Positions 46,101 through 55,134 of a DNA stretch of 64,000 bases are shown here, piece by piece (position 1 is the first letter of the stretch; each line of letters begins with the position of its first letter). Origin of the DNA: Erwinia sorbitola. GTDB taxonomy: Bacteria > Pseudomonadota > Gammaproteobacteria > Enterobacterales > Enterobacteriaceae. A model generated the notes under the pieces. It did not search any database. It saw nothing but the letters and a program-made list of their open reading frames with translations, and was not told the origin of the DNA. The stretch covers positions 2,855,501-2,919,500 of the forward strand of contig NZ_CP046509.1 in NCBI RefSeq assembly GCF_009738185.1, in the 5' to 3' direction. The translations under genes and the position numbers were made by a program.

Positions 46101-47746
46101 AGCCGGCCAAACTGGAAGCTGTGGCAGTCAGCCAGCTGCCCCCGGTGGTTATATTCACAGGTCAGCAGCACCTGGCTGAATTCCTGAGTCACCAGCGTGA
46201 CCCGGACTATCCTCCTGTCCTGTACTTCAATATTCAGACTGTAGCCGGCGCTGTGTTCAATGACGCTCAGTTCATTATCCCGGAAGGAGAACGTTATCCG
46301 GTTCCCTTTTCCGTCCTCAATCCGGCTTAAATAGCGCCGGCTGCCGTCGGCATGGCCAAAGATATACCGCCGCTGTGTCTGACGGTCAAAAAGGAGTAAT
46401 TCCCCCTCCCTGTCGCCCGAAAGTATGTAGTGAGGCTGCCGCAGGTTAACCGCGCAGACCTCATTTCCGGGCGTATGATAGGACAGGATGCACCCTTCCT
46501 CATCCAGGTAATCGATACTTTCAGGCCGGATATCGAGATACTGAGACCAGCTGTTCGCCCATTTGACCCCGAGCGCCCCCTCAATGATGACCGCACCGGT
46601 TGAGCGATAGGTTCTGTATAACGTCAGCGGTAACACGCCGGGCAGATCGATGACGGGCCACTGCTGTAAAAAATCACCGGTAACGACGTCCACGGGCTCC
46701 CCTGCGCTGCTCAGTTGTTTAAAACTGTTCCTTATCCCGCTGACGGATGACCTTAACCCCATGTAAACAAGAACCGTATTGATAACCGCGGAGGTGGCCC
46801 TGAGGAATATATTCCGGCTGTCCTTTATCTCCGCGACCAGCGCCCCGGTTTGCTGCGTTTCAGCAATATTGCCACTGCCCGAGTTAATGCGGGCATCGCA
46901 GCTGGTTCTGTGGCCCAGGCGTGCAACCGGCATCCCGTTGGCGAACACCGTTTCGGCCCCCTCTGCAATCACCGGGGGCGGCGTCCAGGTATGATCGGAG
47001 CAGTGAACGGGGTCGCGCGGCCCGGGCAACCGCCTGGCCGTTGAAGAACACGTTGGGAGATCCCTGCGCAACCTCCCCTTTTTTATCGCCATACTGGCCC
47101 AGGGCATTCCCGGCGCCGGCAATAATGCCCCCCACCGCCGCCGCGGCCCCGGCGGTTGCCAGAGAGCCAAGAAATGCGGAACCCATGACAACAAGCCCGG
47201 CCCCGCCGGTCAGGACACCTATTGCGACAACCACGGCAGCCCCGGCGATAACGCCGGCAATCGCCCCAATCAGCCCCCATCCTTTTCTCTGATGAGCGAT
47301 GTCATCGCCAGCCCGGGCCGGCGCCTCGCCCCGGATGGCAACCCGCTTCGCCCCCGCCATACCGGCAATTCCGTGCACCGCCCACTCGCCCAGCCTGAAC
47401 CCGCCGTAGCCGGCGGCCATGCCTGCGGCCAGGGGCGCCAGCGCCATCCCCGCCCCCTGCACCATCCCTGCCACCGCCGCGCCGGTGGAGACCGCACAGG
47501 CGCCGCCAGCGGCGCTCGCCAGGGCGGCATAGCCGGATACCGCACCCTGCACCACCGCCAGTGAGGCAAACGTCCCCATCACGCCGTAGTTGTATTCGGG
47601 CTTTCGAGAAAATCCAGCACCGTATCCGTGGTTCTTTCCCAGGATGTAATCTGTGGGTTAGCTGGCGTGGCGGATCCCGGAGGGGATGCACCGCCGCCCT
47701 GAATGGCACTTATTGCTCCTATTGTCGCCCCGGTCACAGCCGTCAT
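43123..47746 (-). pseudogene. rhs: PAAR-Rhs effector with three frameshifts, second unit
   Basis: ATG 47746 has AGGGAAG upstream. The protein would have two hydrophobic regions near the N-terminus, a PAAR domain (GSPNVFFNGQAVARA and AEGAETVFANGMPVARLGHR), a YD-repeat core, the paired DPIGLAG/DPLGL cleavage site, and a tip of about 140 residues. Frame changes lie near 47600 (one base missing), 47011-47020, and 44257, where two bases present in the sister copy at 40880 are missing. The tip has GKPVFIQEHSLGHAKATPLH and GAEPHFNV, resembling SHH-signature HNH/EndoVII nucleases (tentative). As given it cannot be made full length. Confidence 0.85.
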
Positions 47747-47799
47747 AATAAGTCTTCCCTTTCTTTACCATCACGCTCAGGCCACTGAACAGCGCGCCC

Positions 47800-48219
47800 T
47801 TATTTATCTCTTAACACCAGTGTATTTAACAGGGAGAGGATCAATGCCTTCTGACTCTCCGAAAGTAAGGCCGGCATGGTCGCATTAAGAATAAGGACAT
47901 TCTTCGCGGCGCTGACAAAAAACATTAACTGATGAATATTTCCCTGAGTGGAACTCCAGCTGAATTCACAGCTGACCGATTCATAATTGTCTAAAGGATC
48001 GCGTACCCTTTCAATCTCACTGAAATTTTTGAGCTGAGTGCTCAACAATGTTATTTCCCTTTCAGCAAACTCTCTGAACGCCATTCCCCATGGGGGAGTA
48101 TCCCGGGAGATAGTGAAACTCAACCCGCCCGCGTCATTTTCAGAGGTACTGAGCACATTGATGGTGACATCTTTCCACTCATCGGGTAAATCAATCGTTC
48201 CTTCATTAAAATGATACAT
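47800..48219 (-). CDS. Eag-type chaperone (DUF1795/DcrB-like) for the second Rhs
   Basis: 139 residues, no signal peptide, GTIDLPDEWKDVTINVL at the start and a DcrB-like beta fold. Eag chaperones bind the N-terminal membrane helices of Rhs/PAAR effectors and load them on VgrG. Position between vgrG and the rhs with such helices fits. It starts right after the vgrG stop. Confidence 0.85.
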   Translation of the reverse strand: MYHFNEGTIDLPDEWKDVTINVLSTSENDAGGLSFTISRDTPPWGMAFREFAEREITLLSTQLKNFSEIERVRDPLDNYESVSCEFSWSSTQGNIHQLMFFVSAAKNVLILNATMPALLSESQKALILSLLNTLVLRDK

Positions 48220-48221
48220 TT

Positions 48222-50123
48222 TTATTTATCCCTGTTTAAATGTATGACAGGCCCCTCAACAAATACGCCCCCACTGTTAATGACTATTTTACTGCCCTCA
48301 CCAAAACTCAGCGTTATTGACTCTTTGGTCATAACAACATTGCTGTCGCCAACCTGTAAGTCGAGCTGATCTGTGGCTTTTAATAATTGCGTACCCTCGC
48401 TGGCACCGTCAGCGTTTGCTTCAAATTCAATTTTATTTGCCCTGGTCATCCGCTTAAGTTTTATTGTCTCTTGCAGATTACCTTGCTGAATGTTTGTAAC
48501 CTCATCTCCGGTAACAACCGTCACATTTCGGTGCCCCATCTCCACAGTCAGTTCCTGATTATCTTTAACCGTGGTGTTCATATCCTTCTGGGCATGCATA
48601 AACAGCTCTTCGCGGCCTTTCGCATCCTCAAATCTGAGCTCGTTGAAACCCTCCCCCTTGTGAGTTTTTGAACGGAACGCCATCTGCGTTTTGCTGGCGG
48701 GGAGCGAACCGGGCGGGATATTGCTGGCGTGATAGGTCCGCCCGGTCACGATGGGCTGATCCGGGTCGCCGTGCAGGAAGTCCACCACCACCTCCTGGCC
48801 GATTCGCGGGATCGCCAGCATTCCCCAGCCCTGGCCCGCCCACGGCTGAGTGACGCGGATCCAGCACGAGCTGCCGTCATTGCTTTCGCCGTAGCGATCC
48901 CACAGAAATTGCAGCCTCACCCGCCCAAATTCGTCGCAGTAGATCTCCTCTCCGGGCGGCCCGACCACTTTCGCTATCTGCGGGCCGTCCATCGCCGGTT
49001 TCGGCAGCGGCGTGGGCCGCCAGTGCTGATTGCGCGGGAGAAAAACAAACGCATTATCCAGCACCGTTCCCTGCCCGCCGGACTCCTGCTCCAGCGCCTG
49101 CGGCTGCCTGCCGGTATGCTCAATGCTCAGGAGCTGCCAGGGGCAGTTCAGGTCTTCACGCGGGTGGTTGTACAGGCTGAACAGCCTGCCCGGTTGCAGG
49201 GCAAAATCGTTGCTTTTTCCCCTGCCGGTGCTGGCGTCATTGCGCAGCGCCTCCAGCCGGTAGCGGGTGAAATCCCTGCCCTGCTGCTCGTCCTTGAAGC
49301 GACCGGGGAAATCAAAATGTTCGTAGTCCGGACGCTGGTTTTCCAGCCCGGTTGCCTGCCTGCTGAACTCCGCCGCCCAGCGGGGATTTTTAAAGGTGTA
49401 GTCTTTTAGCTGCACCACCGCCGGGCGTACCTGCGCGGTTCGGGTAAAGGTGGTGATGCACAGCTCCTGCGCCTGGGCCGCCACGTTAGGGTTATAGGGC
49501 AGCGAGGCGCCGCCCGGCAGCACGGCAAAATCATCGGCATACACCAGGGTATTTTTGCCCCCGTCGAACTCGAAATAGTAAAAAATGCCCTCTTCGGCGG
49601 TCAGGCGCTGAATAAAGTCGAAGTCCGACTCCTGATACTGCACGCAGAACTCCCGCGCCGGGTGCGGATGAAACAGGCCAAATGCCACCTCCATGATGCC
49701 GTTCTCTTTCAGCAGCGTGGTGATGATGCTTTCAATGGTTTCCAGCTGGAAAATACGCGAGTTGCGGCGCAGCGTGGTGCGCCAGAGGGAGGGCCGGATA
49801 ACCATGCGGTAGCGGGTCTGATGAAAGCCGGTGTCGCCCTGTTCAAAGCTGGTCACAATGCCGTTAACGCTGCGTTGCAGCTCACCGTCGCGCCAGACGG
49901 AGAGCGTGGCACCAAGATCGAGCACCGCAGCAAAGTCGATGGCCGGATCCGCGCTCGCCAGGCTGACGTTAAGCTCAAACGGGGTGGAAAAACTCTCTTT
50001 CAGGGTAAAATCGACCACCGCCAGGGTGCCCGGTGGCAGGCCCGCCGGGGTGAGCGTAAATTGCAGGCCGCTGGGAGACCTGCCAGCGAACGCGGCAGGA
50101 CTATTTGAATTATCAGAAAACAT
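48222..50123 (-). CDS. vgrG: T6SS spike protein VgrG, second copy
   Basis: 633 residues. Residues 1-519 are almost identical to the copy at 60120-62117, including the gp27/gp5-like core and the segment EIYCDEFGRVRLQFLWDRYG. From residue 520 the C-terminal beta-helix needle is unrelated and 31 residues shorter (TVKDNQELTVEMGHRNVTVV to HLNRDK). It lacks one Ser codon found in the other copy near residue 331. It presumably carries the adjacent PAAR-Rhs. Confidence 0.95.
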   Translation of the reverse strand: MFSDNSNSPAAFAGRSPSGLQFTLTPAGLPPGTLAVVDFTLKESFSTPFELNVSLASADPAIDFAAVLDLGATLSVWRDGELQRSVNGIVTSFEQGDTGFHQTRYRMVIRPSLWRTTLRRNSRIFQLETIESIITTLLKENGIMEVAFGLFHPHPAREFCVQYQESDFDFIQRLTAEEGIFYYFEFDGGKNTLVYADDFAVLPGGASLPYNPNVAAQAQELCITTFTRTAQVRPAVVQLKDYTFKNPRWAAEFSRQATGLENQRPDYEHFDFPGRFKDEQQGRDFTRYRLEALRNDASTGRGKSNDFALQPGRLFSLYNHPREDLNCPWQLLSIEHTGRQPQALEQESGGQGTVLDNAFVFLPRNQHWRPTPLPKPAMDGPQIAKVVGPPGEEIYCDEFGRVRLQFLWDRYGESNDGSSCWIRVTQPWAGQGWGMLAIPRIGQEVVVDFLHGDPDQPIVTGRTYHASNIPPGSLPASKTQMAFRSKTHKGEGFNELRFEDAKGREELFMHAQKDMNTTVKDNQELTVEMGHRNVTVVTGDEVTNIQQGNLQETIKLKRMTRANKIEFEANADGASEGTQLLKATDQLDLQVGDSNVVMTKESITLSFGEGSKIVINSGGVFVEGPVIHLNRDK

Positions 50124-50191
50124 CTTTTTTCCTTCCTGGAAATCAACGCGCAGGCTCCGCCTGCTGCGTTAGCTGGTGATTACAGCTGAGT
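50124..50191 (-). repeat. duplicated upstream end of vgrG, with a piece of vasL 3' end
   Basis: Bases 50124 to about 50180 match 62118-62174: the vgrG leader plus the last dozen codons of vasL with its stop. This shows that the second vgrG was copied from the first together with its upstream flank. Confidence 0.8.
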
Positions 50192-50534
50192 CAAACACTG
50201 AGAAATCGCACATAGCCTGCCAGCATTTCTTGTTAATAACCAGCCTGTTAGCGCTGTGGCCGTGTTGAAAGGTCGATTCTGTGACCGCGATCGACCAGCG
50301 GCTGATAATCAGTGACGGAATGGGATATTTATTAAGAGGAAAATGTATGGCAGGAAGTGCCATTACTGAGATGATTTAGTGGCCTGAGACACGCCGGAAG
50401 TTATAAACACTGTAACCAGTGCCTGCCTCATTCCAAAGATATCCTCCCCGGCTTACACTAACGTATCCGTGGTTTTAACCGCATCCGGCATTGCCTGCAC
50501 ACGCTCATCACCGTCAGTTCAGTTAGCTTACCTT
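50192..50534. other. spacer of unclear origin
   Basis: About 340 bases with no recognised gene. It may include the promoter for the second vgrG unit. An open frame of 64 residues at 50169-50363 on the minus strand has no family resemblance. Confidence 0.35.
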
Positions 50535-50618
50535 TGCGCGCATATTCCGCCAGCGTGTGCCGCTTACCCCCGTGCAGGAACTCACTCTGGAGCAGGTGTC
50601 CGCTGCCGTAGCGGCAGT
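50535..50618 (-). pseudogene. short rhs core fragment
   Basis: 84 bases matching 52859-52942 of the orphan rhs with a few changes; too short to be functional. It is joined directly to a symE remnant. Confidence 0.75.
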
Positions 50619-50623
50619 AAACA

Positions 50624-50758
50624 TCTGACGGCTGTATTGTGCTGGTTCTGGACAGTGAAGAAGTGGACGACCTTAAGCATGAACTGGAAGCCCTGCGCCA
50701 GCAACTGCGGGATATGAAGAACGCCGCAAAAGCGGTACTCCGGGGGATCGGGGGTTAA
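50624..50758 (+). pseudogene. SymE-like toxin, 3' remnant
   Basis: Plus-strand frame SDGCIVLVLDSEEVDDLKHE followed by a helical tail ending AVLRGIGG and TAA at 50758. Same tail as the remnants at 38101 and 41191; the first two thirds of SymE are absent. Confidence 0.68.
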
Positions 50759-50778
50759 CAGAAAGAACGAATAAAAAT

Positions 50779-50808
50779 AGCCGGAAAGATGGGAAGATCT
50801 TTCCGGCT
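50779..50808. terminator. strong bidirectional terminator
   Basis: Perfect 12-base arms (AGCCGGAAAGAT and ATCTTTCCGGCT), loop GGGAAG, with T-rich sequence following in both directions. It ends the immunity gene at 50814 and the symE remnant. Confidence 0.88.
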
Positions 50809-50813
50809 TTATT

Positions 50814-51428
50814 TTATCTTAATGGAACAGGTAACCGACGAGTGAGCGGTCTGAGTTTTTCTCTGTCATCCCACAGGCCAGGGAATACCTCAAACTTGAG
50901 ATCATCACGATTAACCCCCGTATCAAAATAACGACATAACCGATCACTGAGATCTTCATGCCCCCACATATTGTCTAATTCATATTGTTCAATAAGCTCA
51001 CGATCTTGCGGAAGTGTTAAGTCTTCTTTTATTACCGGTGCTTGAGTGACACTAACATTTCCATCAGGGCCAAGATCAATTATTTTACCACCAAGAAAAG
51101 GAAAGTCATTTTTAGTTCCTTTATAATGCACACCATCTATTATTGAATAAGGAGAAATCCAATAAGGTTCATAAGGTTTAGAACTTGCTATTACAGTGGG
51201 TGATTTAATTTTACCTTGAATAAGATAATTATTAATCACTCTACCAACAAAAGCTCTAAATAAAGGTTTTACTTTATTCAGGTCTATGTTACCCCATACA
51301 CCATCAACGCTAGATATATCATAAAATCGCATTGCCGGGCTGGTTAACATCTGGCCGATGGTATATAAACCATCACGCAACTTGATATTAACCAGATCAC
51401 CATTTTTCCAGATAATTCGTTTAGCCAT
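50814..51428 (-). CDS. Imm26-like immunity protein
   Basis: 204 residues from ATG 51428, 13 bases after the toxin stop. The N-terminal part KNGDLVNIKLRDGLYTIGQM and FYDISSVDGVW fits the Imm26 domain, a family found next to polymorphic nuclease toxins. No signal peptide. Predicted to neutralise the tip of the adjacent orphan rhs. Confidence 0.68.
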   Translation of the reverse strand: MAKRIIWKNGDLVNIKLRDGLYTIGQMLTSPAMRFYDISSVDGVWGNIDLNKVKPLFRAFVGRVINNYLIQGKIKSPTVIASSKPYEPYWISPYSIIDGVHYKGTKNDFPFLGGKIIDLGPDGNVSVTQAPVIKEDLTLPQDRELIEQYELDNMWGHEDLSDRLCRYFDTGVNRDDLKFEVFPGLWDDREKLRPLTRRLPVPLR

Positions 51429-51441
51429 AGATAAAACGTCT

Positions 51442-53562
51442 TTAACAGCCGCCTCCTTTTTTACCGCCACCGTTCTTGTTGTTCAGGTGATCATCTGCCG
51501 CACCAAGATATTCTGTTCTCCGGGCATTTCCTTGTCCCACAGGATTTTGCCTATTAGCAGTACCATCCAGCCCGCCTAATTGCTCAAATGTTCGTTGTTC
51601 CAAACCTCGGGCTACATCTTTACCCGATTGTCCATAACCATCATATAAAACTCTAGGGGCTTGTCCACCAAAACGGTCAAAGTTACCACCATATCGATAA
51701 TTCAATACATCCTGTGCCATTTGCGTTCCTTGCATACTGGCATACCCTACATAGGGTTTACCTGTAATAGCATCAATTCCCTGATAGGTAATATGTGTTG
51801 CCGTTGCAGGATTACCCGCTAATCCTAACGGATCTATCCAATTAATAGGATTCGGCCCATAAGCATACAGGTTTATCCCGCCCGCCAGCCCTATCGGATC
51901 CGGCTGCGTGAAGCTCCCGCTCCCCGGGTCGTAGTACCTCAGCGTATTATAATGCAGCCCCGTCTCTTCGTCATAGTACTGTCCCGCAAAACGCAGGTTC
52001 TGCCTCGCCGCATACGGCGACAGCCGGCTCTCCTCCCTTCTGATGACCCCGAACAGCCCCGTATGCAGCGGACGCCACACCGTGTTTCCCTCCCTGTCAC
52101 TCAGCGCCTGCGGCATCCCGTTCACTTCCGCATGTACGTACCGCATCCCGCCCTCGCCGCTGTCATACCGCGCCAGCGGCGTGTGGCTCTCTCCGTGATA
52201 AAAGTGGAAGGTCAGCGCCTCGTGCGTCCCCTGCTCTGCGCTCAGGCGCATCCCCTGCCAGTAAAAATCCGTCCGCTTATCCGGCTCGTACGGGCTGACA
52301 TGCTTCACCGTTTTGGCCGTCCGCCTCCCCAGGCCGTCGTAGTCATAGCACACCTCCCGGTAGCGGGGATGCCCGCTGAACGTCACCGACGTCACGCGCC
52401 CGTCGCCGTCGTAGTGAAGGTGCTGCACCGCGCTGTCCTTCACGCTGATGCGCCGCGCCAGCCGCCCGAACTCGTCCCACTCGTGGCGGTAATCACCCGC
52501 CCGGCTCACCTGGTCGTTCCACGCCACCGCCCCGCCGTTCAGCAGGTTACCCGACGCGTCCCAGCGGAACGACTCCTCCCGCCCCTCCGCGTACCGGGCC
52601 AGCACCCGGTCAGCCCCGTCATACTCCCAGCGCGTGTCCTGCCTCACCCCGTACCCGCCCGCCTCCTGTCCGGTCGTCAGCGTCATCTTCACCATCCGGT
52701 GGCGGCGGTCATACTGCCAGCGCCGCGCCAGCACCGGGCTGAAGGGCCGGCCTGCCGCCTGCCGCCCGGCAGTTTTCGCCGTGATGCGCCCCGCAGCATC
52801 GTACTCCGTCCGCTCCGTCAGCGCCCCCAGGGTTCGCTCCGTCTCACGGTGCAGCCGGTCGCGCGCGTATTCCGCCAGCGTGTGCCGCTCACCCCCGTGC
52901 AGGAACTCGCTCTGGAGCAGGTGTCCGCTGCCGTAGCGGCAGTGCAGCAGCCGGCTTCCGTCCGGGTAGGCGGTGCTGACGAGGCTGCCGCCGGCGTCAT
53001 ACCCGTACCGGTACTGCCCCCCGTGGTTACGCTCCCCGGCCAGCTGCCCCGCGGCGTCAAAGTCAAAGGAGACCGTCCGGTACTCAGGCGGCTGCCCCGC
53101 GGACAGCGCCGCCCGGCAGGCCGCCTGCCCGGCATGCCGGATGTGCAGCGAGCCCGGCCGGTACTCATATTCGGTACGGCAGTCCGCCCCCTCCCGCCGC
53201 ACCAGACGCCCGGCCCTGTCGCGCACCAGGGTGGTGCAGAGCTCGCCGCCCTGCGTCCCCAGCAGCCTCTCTTTCACCACCGCCCCCAGCCGGTTACGGG
53301 TCAGCTCCCGCACCGTGCCGTCCGGACGAACCTCGCGCATCAGCCCGTCCAGCGCGCTGTAAGCAAACCGGAAGGGCTCGCCCTTCTCATTGTACAGCGC
53401 GCTCAGGCGGCCAAAATTATCATACTCAAAGCGCACCCGCTTTCCGTCCTCCCGCCGCTCCGTCACCTGCCCCCGCGCGTTATAGCGGTAGCGCACCCGG
53501 GTTTCCCCGTCCCCGCTGATGCACTCCGGCAGCCCGGAGGGCGCGTAGCGGTACTCCCGCAC
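51442..53562 (-). CDS. orphan Rhs C-terminal half with GIY-YIG-like toxin tip
   Basis: 706 residues nearly identical to the last part of the core of the complete rhs at 55131-59675; homology extends upstream to 53662, where it ends next to a SymE fragment and an in-frame stop. No PAAR region. The paired DPIGLAG...WIDPLGL cleavage motif is intact. The tip of about 120 residues has HITYQGIDAITGKPYVGYAS, ARGLEQRTFEQ, NRQNP and RRTEYLGAA, a pattern that fits the GIY-YIG/URI nuclease class (tentative). It ends in a Gly/Lys-rich GGGKKGGGC. Confidence 0.82.
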   Translation of the reverse strand: MREYRYAPSGLPECISGDGETRVRYRYNARGQVTERREDGKRVRFEYDNFGRLSALYNEKGEPFRFAYSALDGLMREVRPDGTVRELTRNRLGAVVKERLLGTQGGELCTTLVRDRAGRLVRREGADCRTEYEYRPGSLHIRHAGQAACRAALSAGQPPEYRTVSFDFDAAGQLAGERNHGGQYRYGYDAGGSLVSTAYPDGSRLLHCRYGSGHLLQSEFLHGGERHTLAEYARDRLHRETERTLGALTERTEYDAAGRITAKTAGRQAAGRPFSPVLARRWQYDRRHRMVKMTLTTGQEAGGYGVRQDTRWEYDGADRVLARYAEGREESFRWDASGNLLNGGAVAWNDQVSRAGDYRHEWDEFGRLARRISVKDSAVQHLHYDGDGRVTSVTFSGHPRYREVCYDYDGLGRRTAKTVKHVSPYEPDKRTDFYWQGMRLSAEQGTHEALTFHFYHGESHTPLARYDSGEGGMRYVHAEVNGMPQALSDREGNTVWRPLHTGLFGVIRREESRLSPYAARQNLRFAGQYYDEETGLHYNTLRYYDPGSGSFTQPDPIGLAGGINLYAYGPNPINWIDPLGLAGNPATATHITYQGIDAITGKPYVGYASMQGTQMAQDVLNYRYGGNFDRFGGQAPRVLYDGYGQSGKDVARGLEQRTFEQLGGLDGTANRQNPVGQGNARRTEYLGAADDHLNNKNGGGKKGGGC

Positions 53563-53664
53563 GCCCCCTCCGGCAAACCGCTGCGTCAGCAGCCGCCCCG
53601 CGGGGGAAAACGTCAGGCGCTCCGTCTGGTGCAGGGCGTTCTGGATAAGGCTGAGTTGCCCACA

Positions 53665-53755
53665 GATCTAAGCGCTGAGGTTTTATACCGGACTTCCGGC
53701 CTCCGTTATTTTTAAAGACGGGCAACTGATTATTGAACGCAAGTTGACGTGTTAA
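53665..53755 (+). pseudogene. SymE-like C-terminal fragment (different subtype)
   Basis: Plus-strand frame RFYTGLPASVIFKDGQLIIE then RKLTC and TAA. It matches the SymE second half (GFETGAPLTVKI) but is a different subtype from the other remnants. Confidence 0.6.
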
Positions 53756-53810
53756 ACAGCCACCACGCCGTTATCACTTTATGATTTATGCCAATAAATT
53801 CGAGGTTCTT

Positions 53811-54011
53811 ATGATGAAGATTGTTATTACCGATTTAGAAAATATTAATTAAACCTATACCGAAGCCATAGCATTAGCCCAGTTGGTCAAACGCCTGAGC
53901 TGGTCTGAACTGCGCGCCTGCGCCGTCAGTGATGACGAAGCCTATGAGATTAAATACGCCGTGCATAAGCTCCAGAACGCACTGACTGAGGCAGGGTTTG
54001 CGCCACGATAG
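53811..54011 (+). pseudogene. small conserved-looking gene with in-frame stop
   Basis: ATG 53811 reads MMKIVITDLENIN, then TAA at 53850-53852, then in frame TYTEAIALAQLVKRLSWSEL and YAVHKLQNALTEAGFAPR to TAG. Total 66 residues if the stop is ignored. Such short acidic helical proteins are common beside rhs and toxin-antitoxin loci. Function unknown. Confidence 0.55.
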
Positions 54012-54020
54012 CAGATAAAA

Positions 54021-54050
54021 AACCGGAAGGATCGAGGGATCTTTCCGGCT
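54021..54050. terminator. bidirectional terminator
   Basis: ACCGGAAGGAT and ATCTTTCCGGC arms with two wobble pairs, loop CGAGGG, A/T tracts on both sides. It ends the 91-residue immunity gene on the minus strand and is close kin to the hairpin at 50779. Confidence 0.8.
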
Positions 54051-54055
54051 TTAAG

Positions 54056-54331
54056 TCATGTATTTTTAATTAGTTTATTTAATCGTTCTATCTCATTAAT
54101 TAATCGAGGTATATCTTGCTTCGCATGAGCTATAAACTCCTGATCTTCTATTGTTGCACCAATAAGTTCAATATCTTCACCTCTATTATTTTCGTCTCCC
54201 GTCATAATAAAATTAGAACCACTAAAATGATCTCTTCCTTCAATATAAGAAACCCATGGCCCCTTTGTCGTTTTTTCGCAACGCTCTTTTATTAAAAACA
54301 ACTCTTTGTCTGAAATATAATTATATTGCAT
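54056..54331 (-). CDS. orphan immunity-like protein (91 residues)
   Basis: ATG 54331 overlaps the stop of the preceding toxin tail as TAATG, so it was coupled to it. Acidic, with KERCEKTTKGPWVSYIEGRD and a C-terminal coiled helix (ARQ-like region IPRLINEIERLNKLIKNT). I recognise no named family. Intact although the toxin is almost gone, so it may still protect against a relative's toxin. Confidence 0.6.
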   Translation of the reverse strand: MQYNYISDKELFLIKERCEKTTKGPWVSYIEGRDHFSGSNFIMTGDENNRGEDIELIGATIEDQEFIAHAKQDIPRLINEIERLNKLIKNT

Positions 54332-54440
54332 TAGCAACCTCCCCCTCCTTTAGGCTTTGGTTTAGCTGATGGGTTCTTTTGAGTTGGAGCCATTATATCC
54401 TGTGCTTGATCTGCCGTAATACCAGATGTCCTACATATTC
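54331..54440 (-). pseudogene. 3' end of a lost Rhs toxin tip
   Basis: Minus-strand frame GITADQAQDIMAPTQKNP then SAKPKPKGGGGC and stop at 54331. The Gly/Lys-rich Cys-ending tail resembles the end of the orphan tip at 51442. Nothing of the Rhs core is left. Confidence 0.6.
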
Positions 54441-54449
54441 CAAATCAGC

Positions 54450-54502
54450 TCAGAATATGAAGAACGCTGCAAAAGCGGCGCTCTGGGGGATGAGTACTTA
54501 GA
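54450..54502 (+). pseudogene. tiny SymE-tail remnant
   Basis: About 50 bases (AATATGAAGAACGCTGCAAA and on) matching the 3' tail of the SymE remnants at 41340-41390 and 50711-50758. Confidence 0.6.
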
Positions 54503-54530
54503 ATAATAAACAACCGTTAATATTAAAAAA

Positions 54531-54558
54531 GCCGGGAAGATTTAATTTTCCTCCCGGC
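54531..54558. terminator. bidirectional terminator after the Rhs-1 immunity gene
   Basis: GCCGGGA and TCCCGGC arms with a partly paired middle; AAAAAA on the left gives a T run for the minus strand and CTTTT follows on the plus strand. Confidence 0.82.
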
Positions 54559-54567
54559 TTTTCTATA

Positions 54568-55134
54568 TCAGTTAACTTTAACAGTTATTTTACTGATATC
54601 TACACCTCTGAACTTATAGGCCTTTACTGCATCACTAATAACCTTTGCGGTTTCTATTCCTAAAATAATTGAAGGTGAAGCAGATCTCCCACAACCAAAT
54701 GATGTTGATGTGAAAAATATTCCATTATTTAAAATATTACCTGACTCATAATAAAAATCTGGTTTTGGTGCAACCTGATCTGAATATTGATGGCATTTAT
54801 CACAATAGTTTTCCATTTGATGTGCAGAAAATCTAATTATTTCCAGTGGTTTCATTAGAAATAAAGTTTCTTTTGGATTTACTGGTAAAAAATTCACATT
54901 AAAGTCAAGGCCATTTATATAATCTTTAAACCTTGTAGAAACAATGAATCTTCTATCATATGTTGCACCAATATCTGCTTTATTACTTGACTTGAAATTC
55001 TCAGGAAGATAAGTATCATCAATGCAGCATCCACAGTTATCACAAAAAATGCTATCAGGTGCATCAGCAAAAAAATAAGCATGATTCCCAATAGCACTCA
55101 AATTATATCCAACAATAATAGAGCTACTCATCAT
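54568..55134 (-). CDS. putative immunity protein for the complete Rhs effector
   Basis: 188 residues, start overlapping the rhs stop by 4 bases (ATGATGAG). Two cysteine pairs, CDNCGCC near residue 31 and CDKCHQY near residue 110, could bind zinc. AT-rich, cytoplasmic by sequence. No family recognised; role inferred from coupling to the rhs tip. Confidence 0.65.
   Translation of the reverse strand: MMSSSIIVGYNLSAIGNHAYFFADAPDSIFCDNCGCCIDDTYLPENFKSSNKADIGATYDRRFIVSTRFKDYINGLDFNVNFLPVNPKETLFLMKPLEIIRFSAHQMENYCDKCHQYSDQVAPKPDFYYESGNILNNGIFFTSTSFGCGRSASPSIILGIETAKVISDAVKAYKFRGVDISKITVKVN

Noticed and set aside
51952..53715. Long plus-strand open frame (587 residues) antisense to the orphan rhs
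   Set aside because: It is rich in Pro, Arg and His with no domain, mirrors the GC-rich rhs codons, and an equivalent frame of 694 residues occurs opposite the complete rhs (55575-57659). These are shadows.
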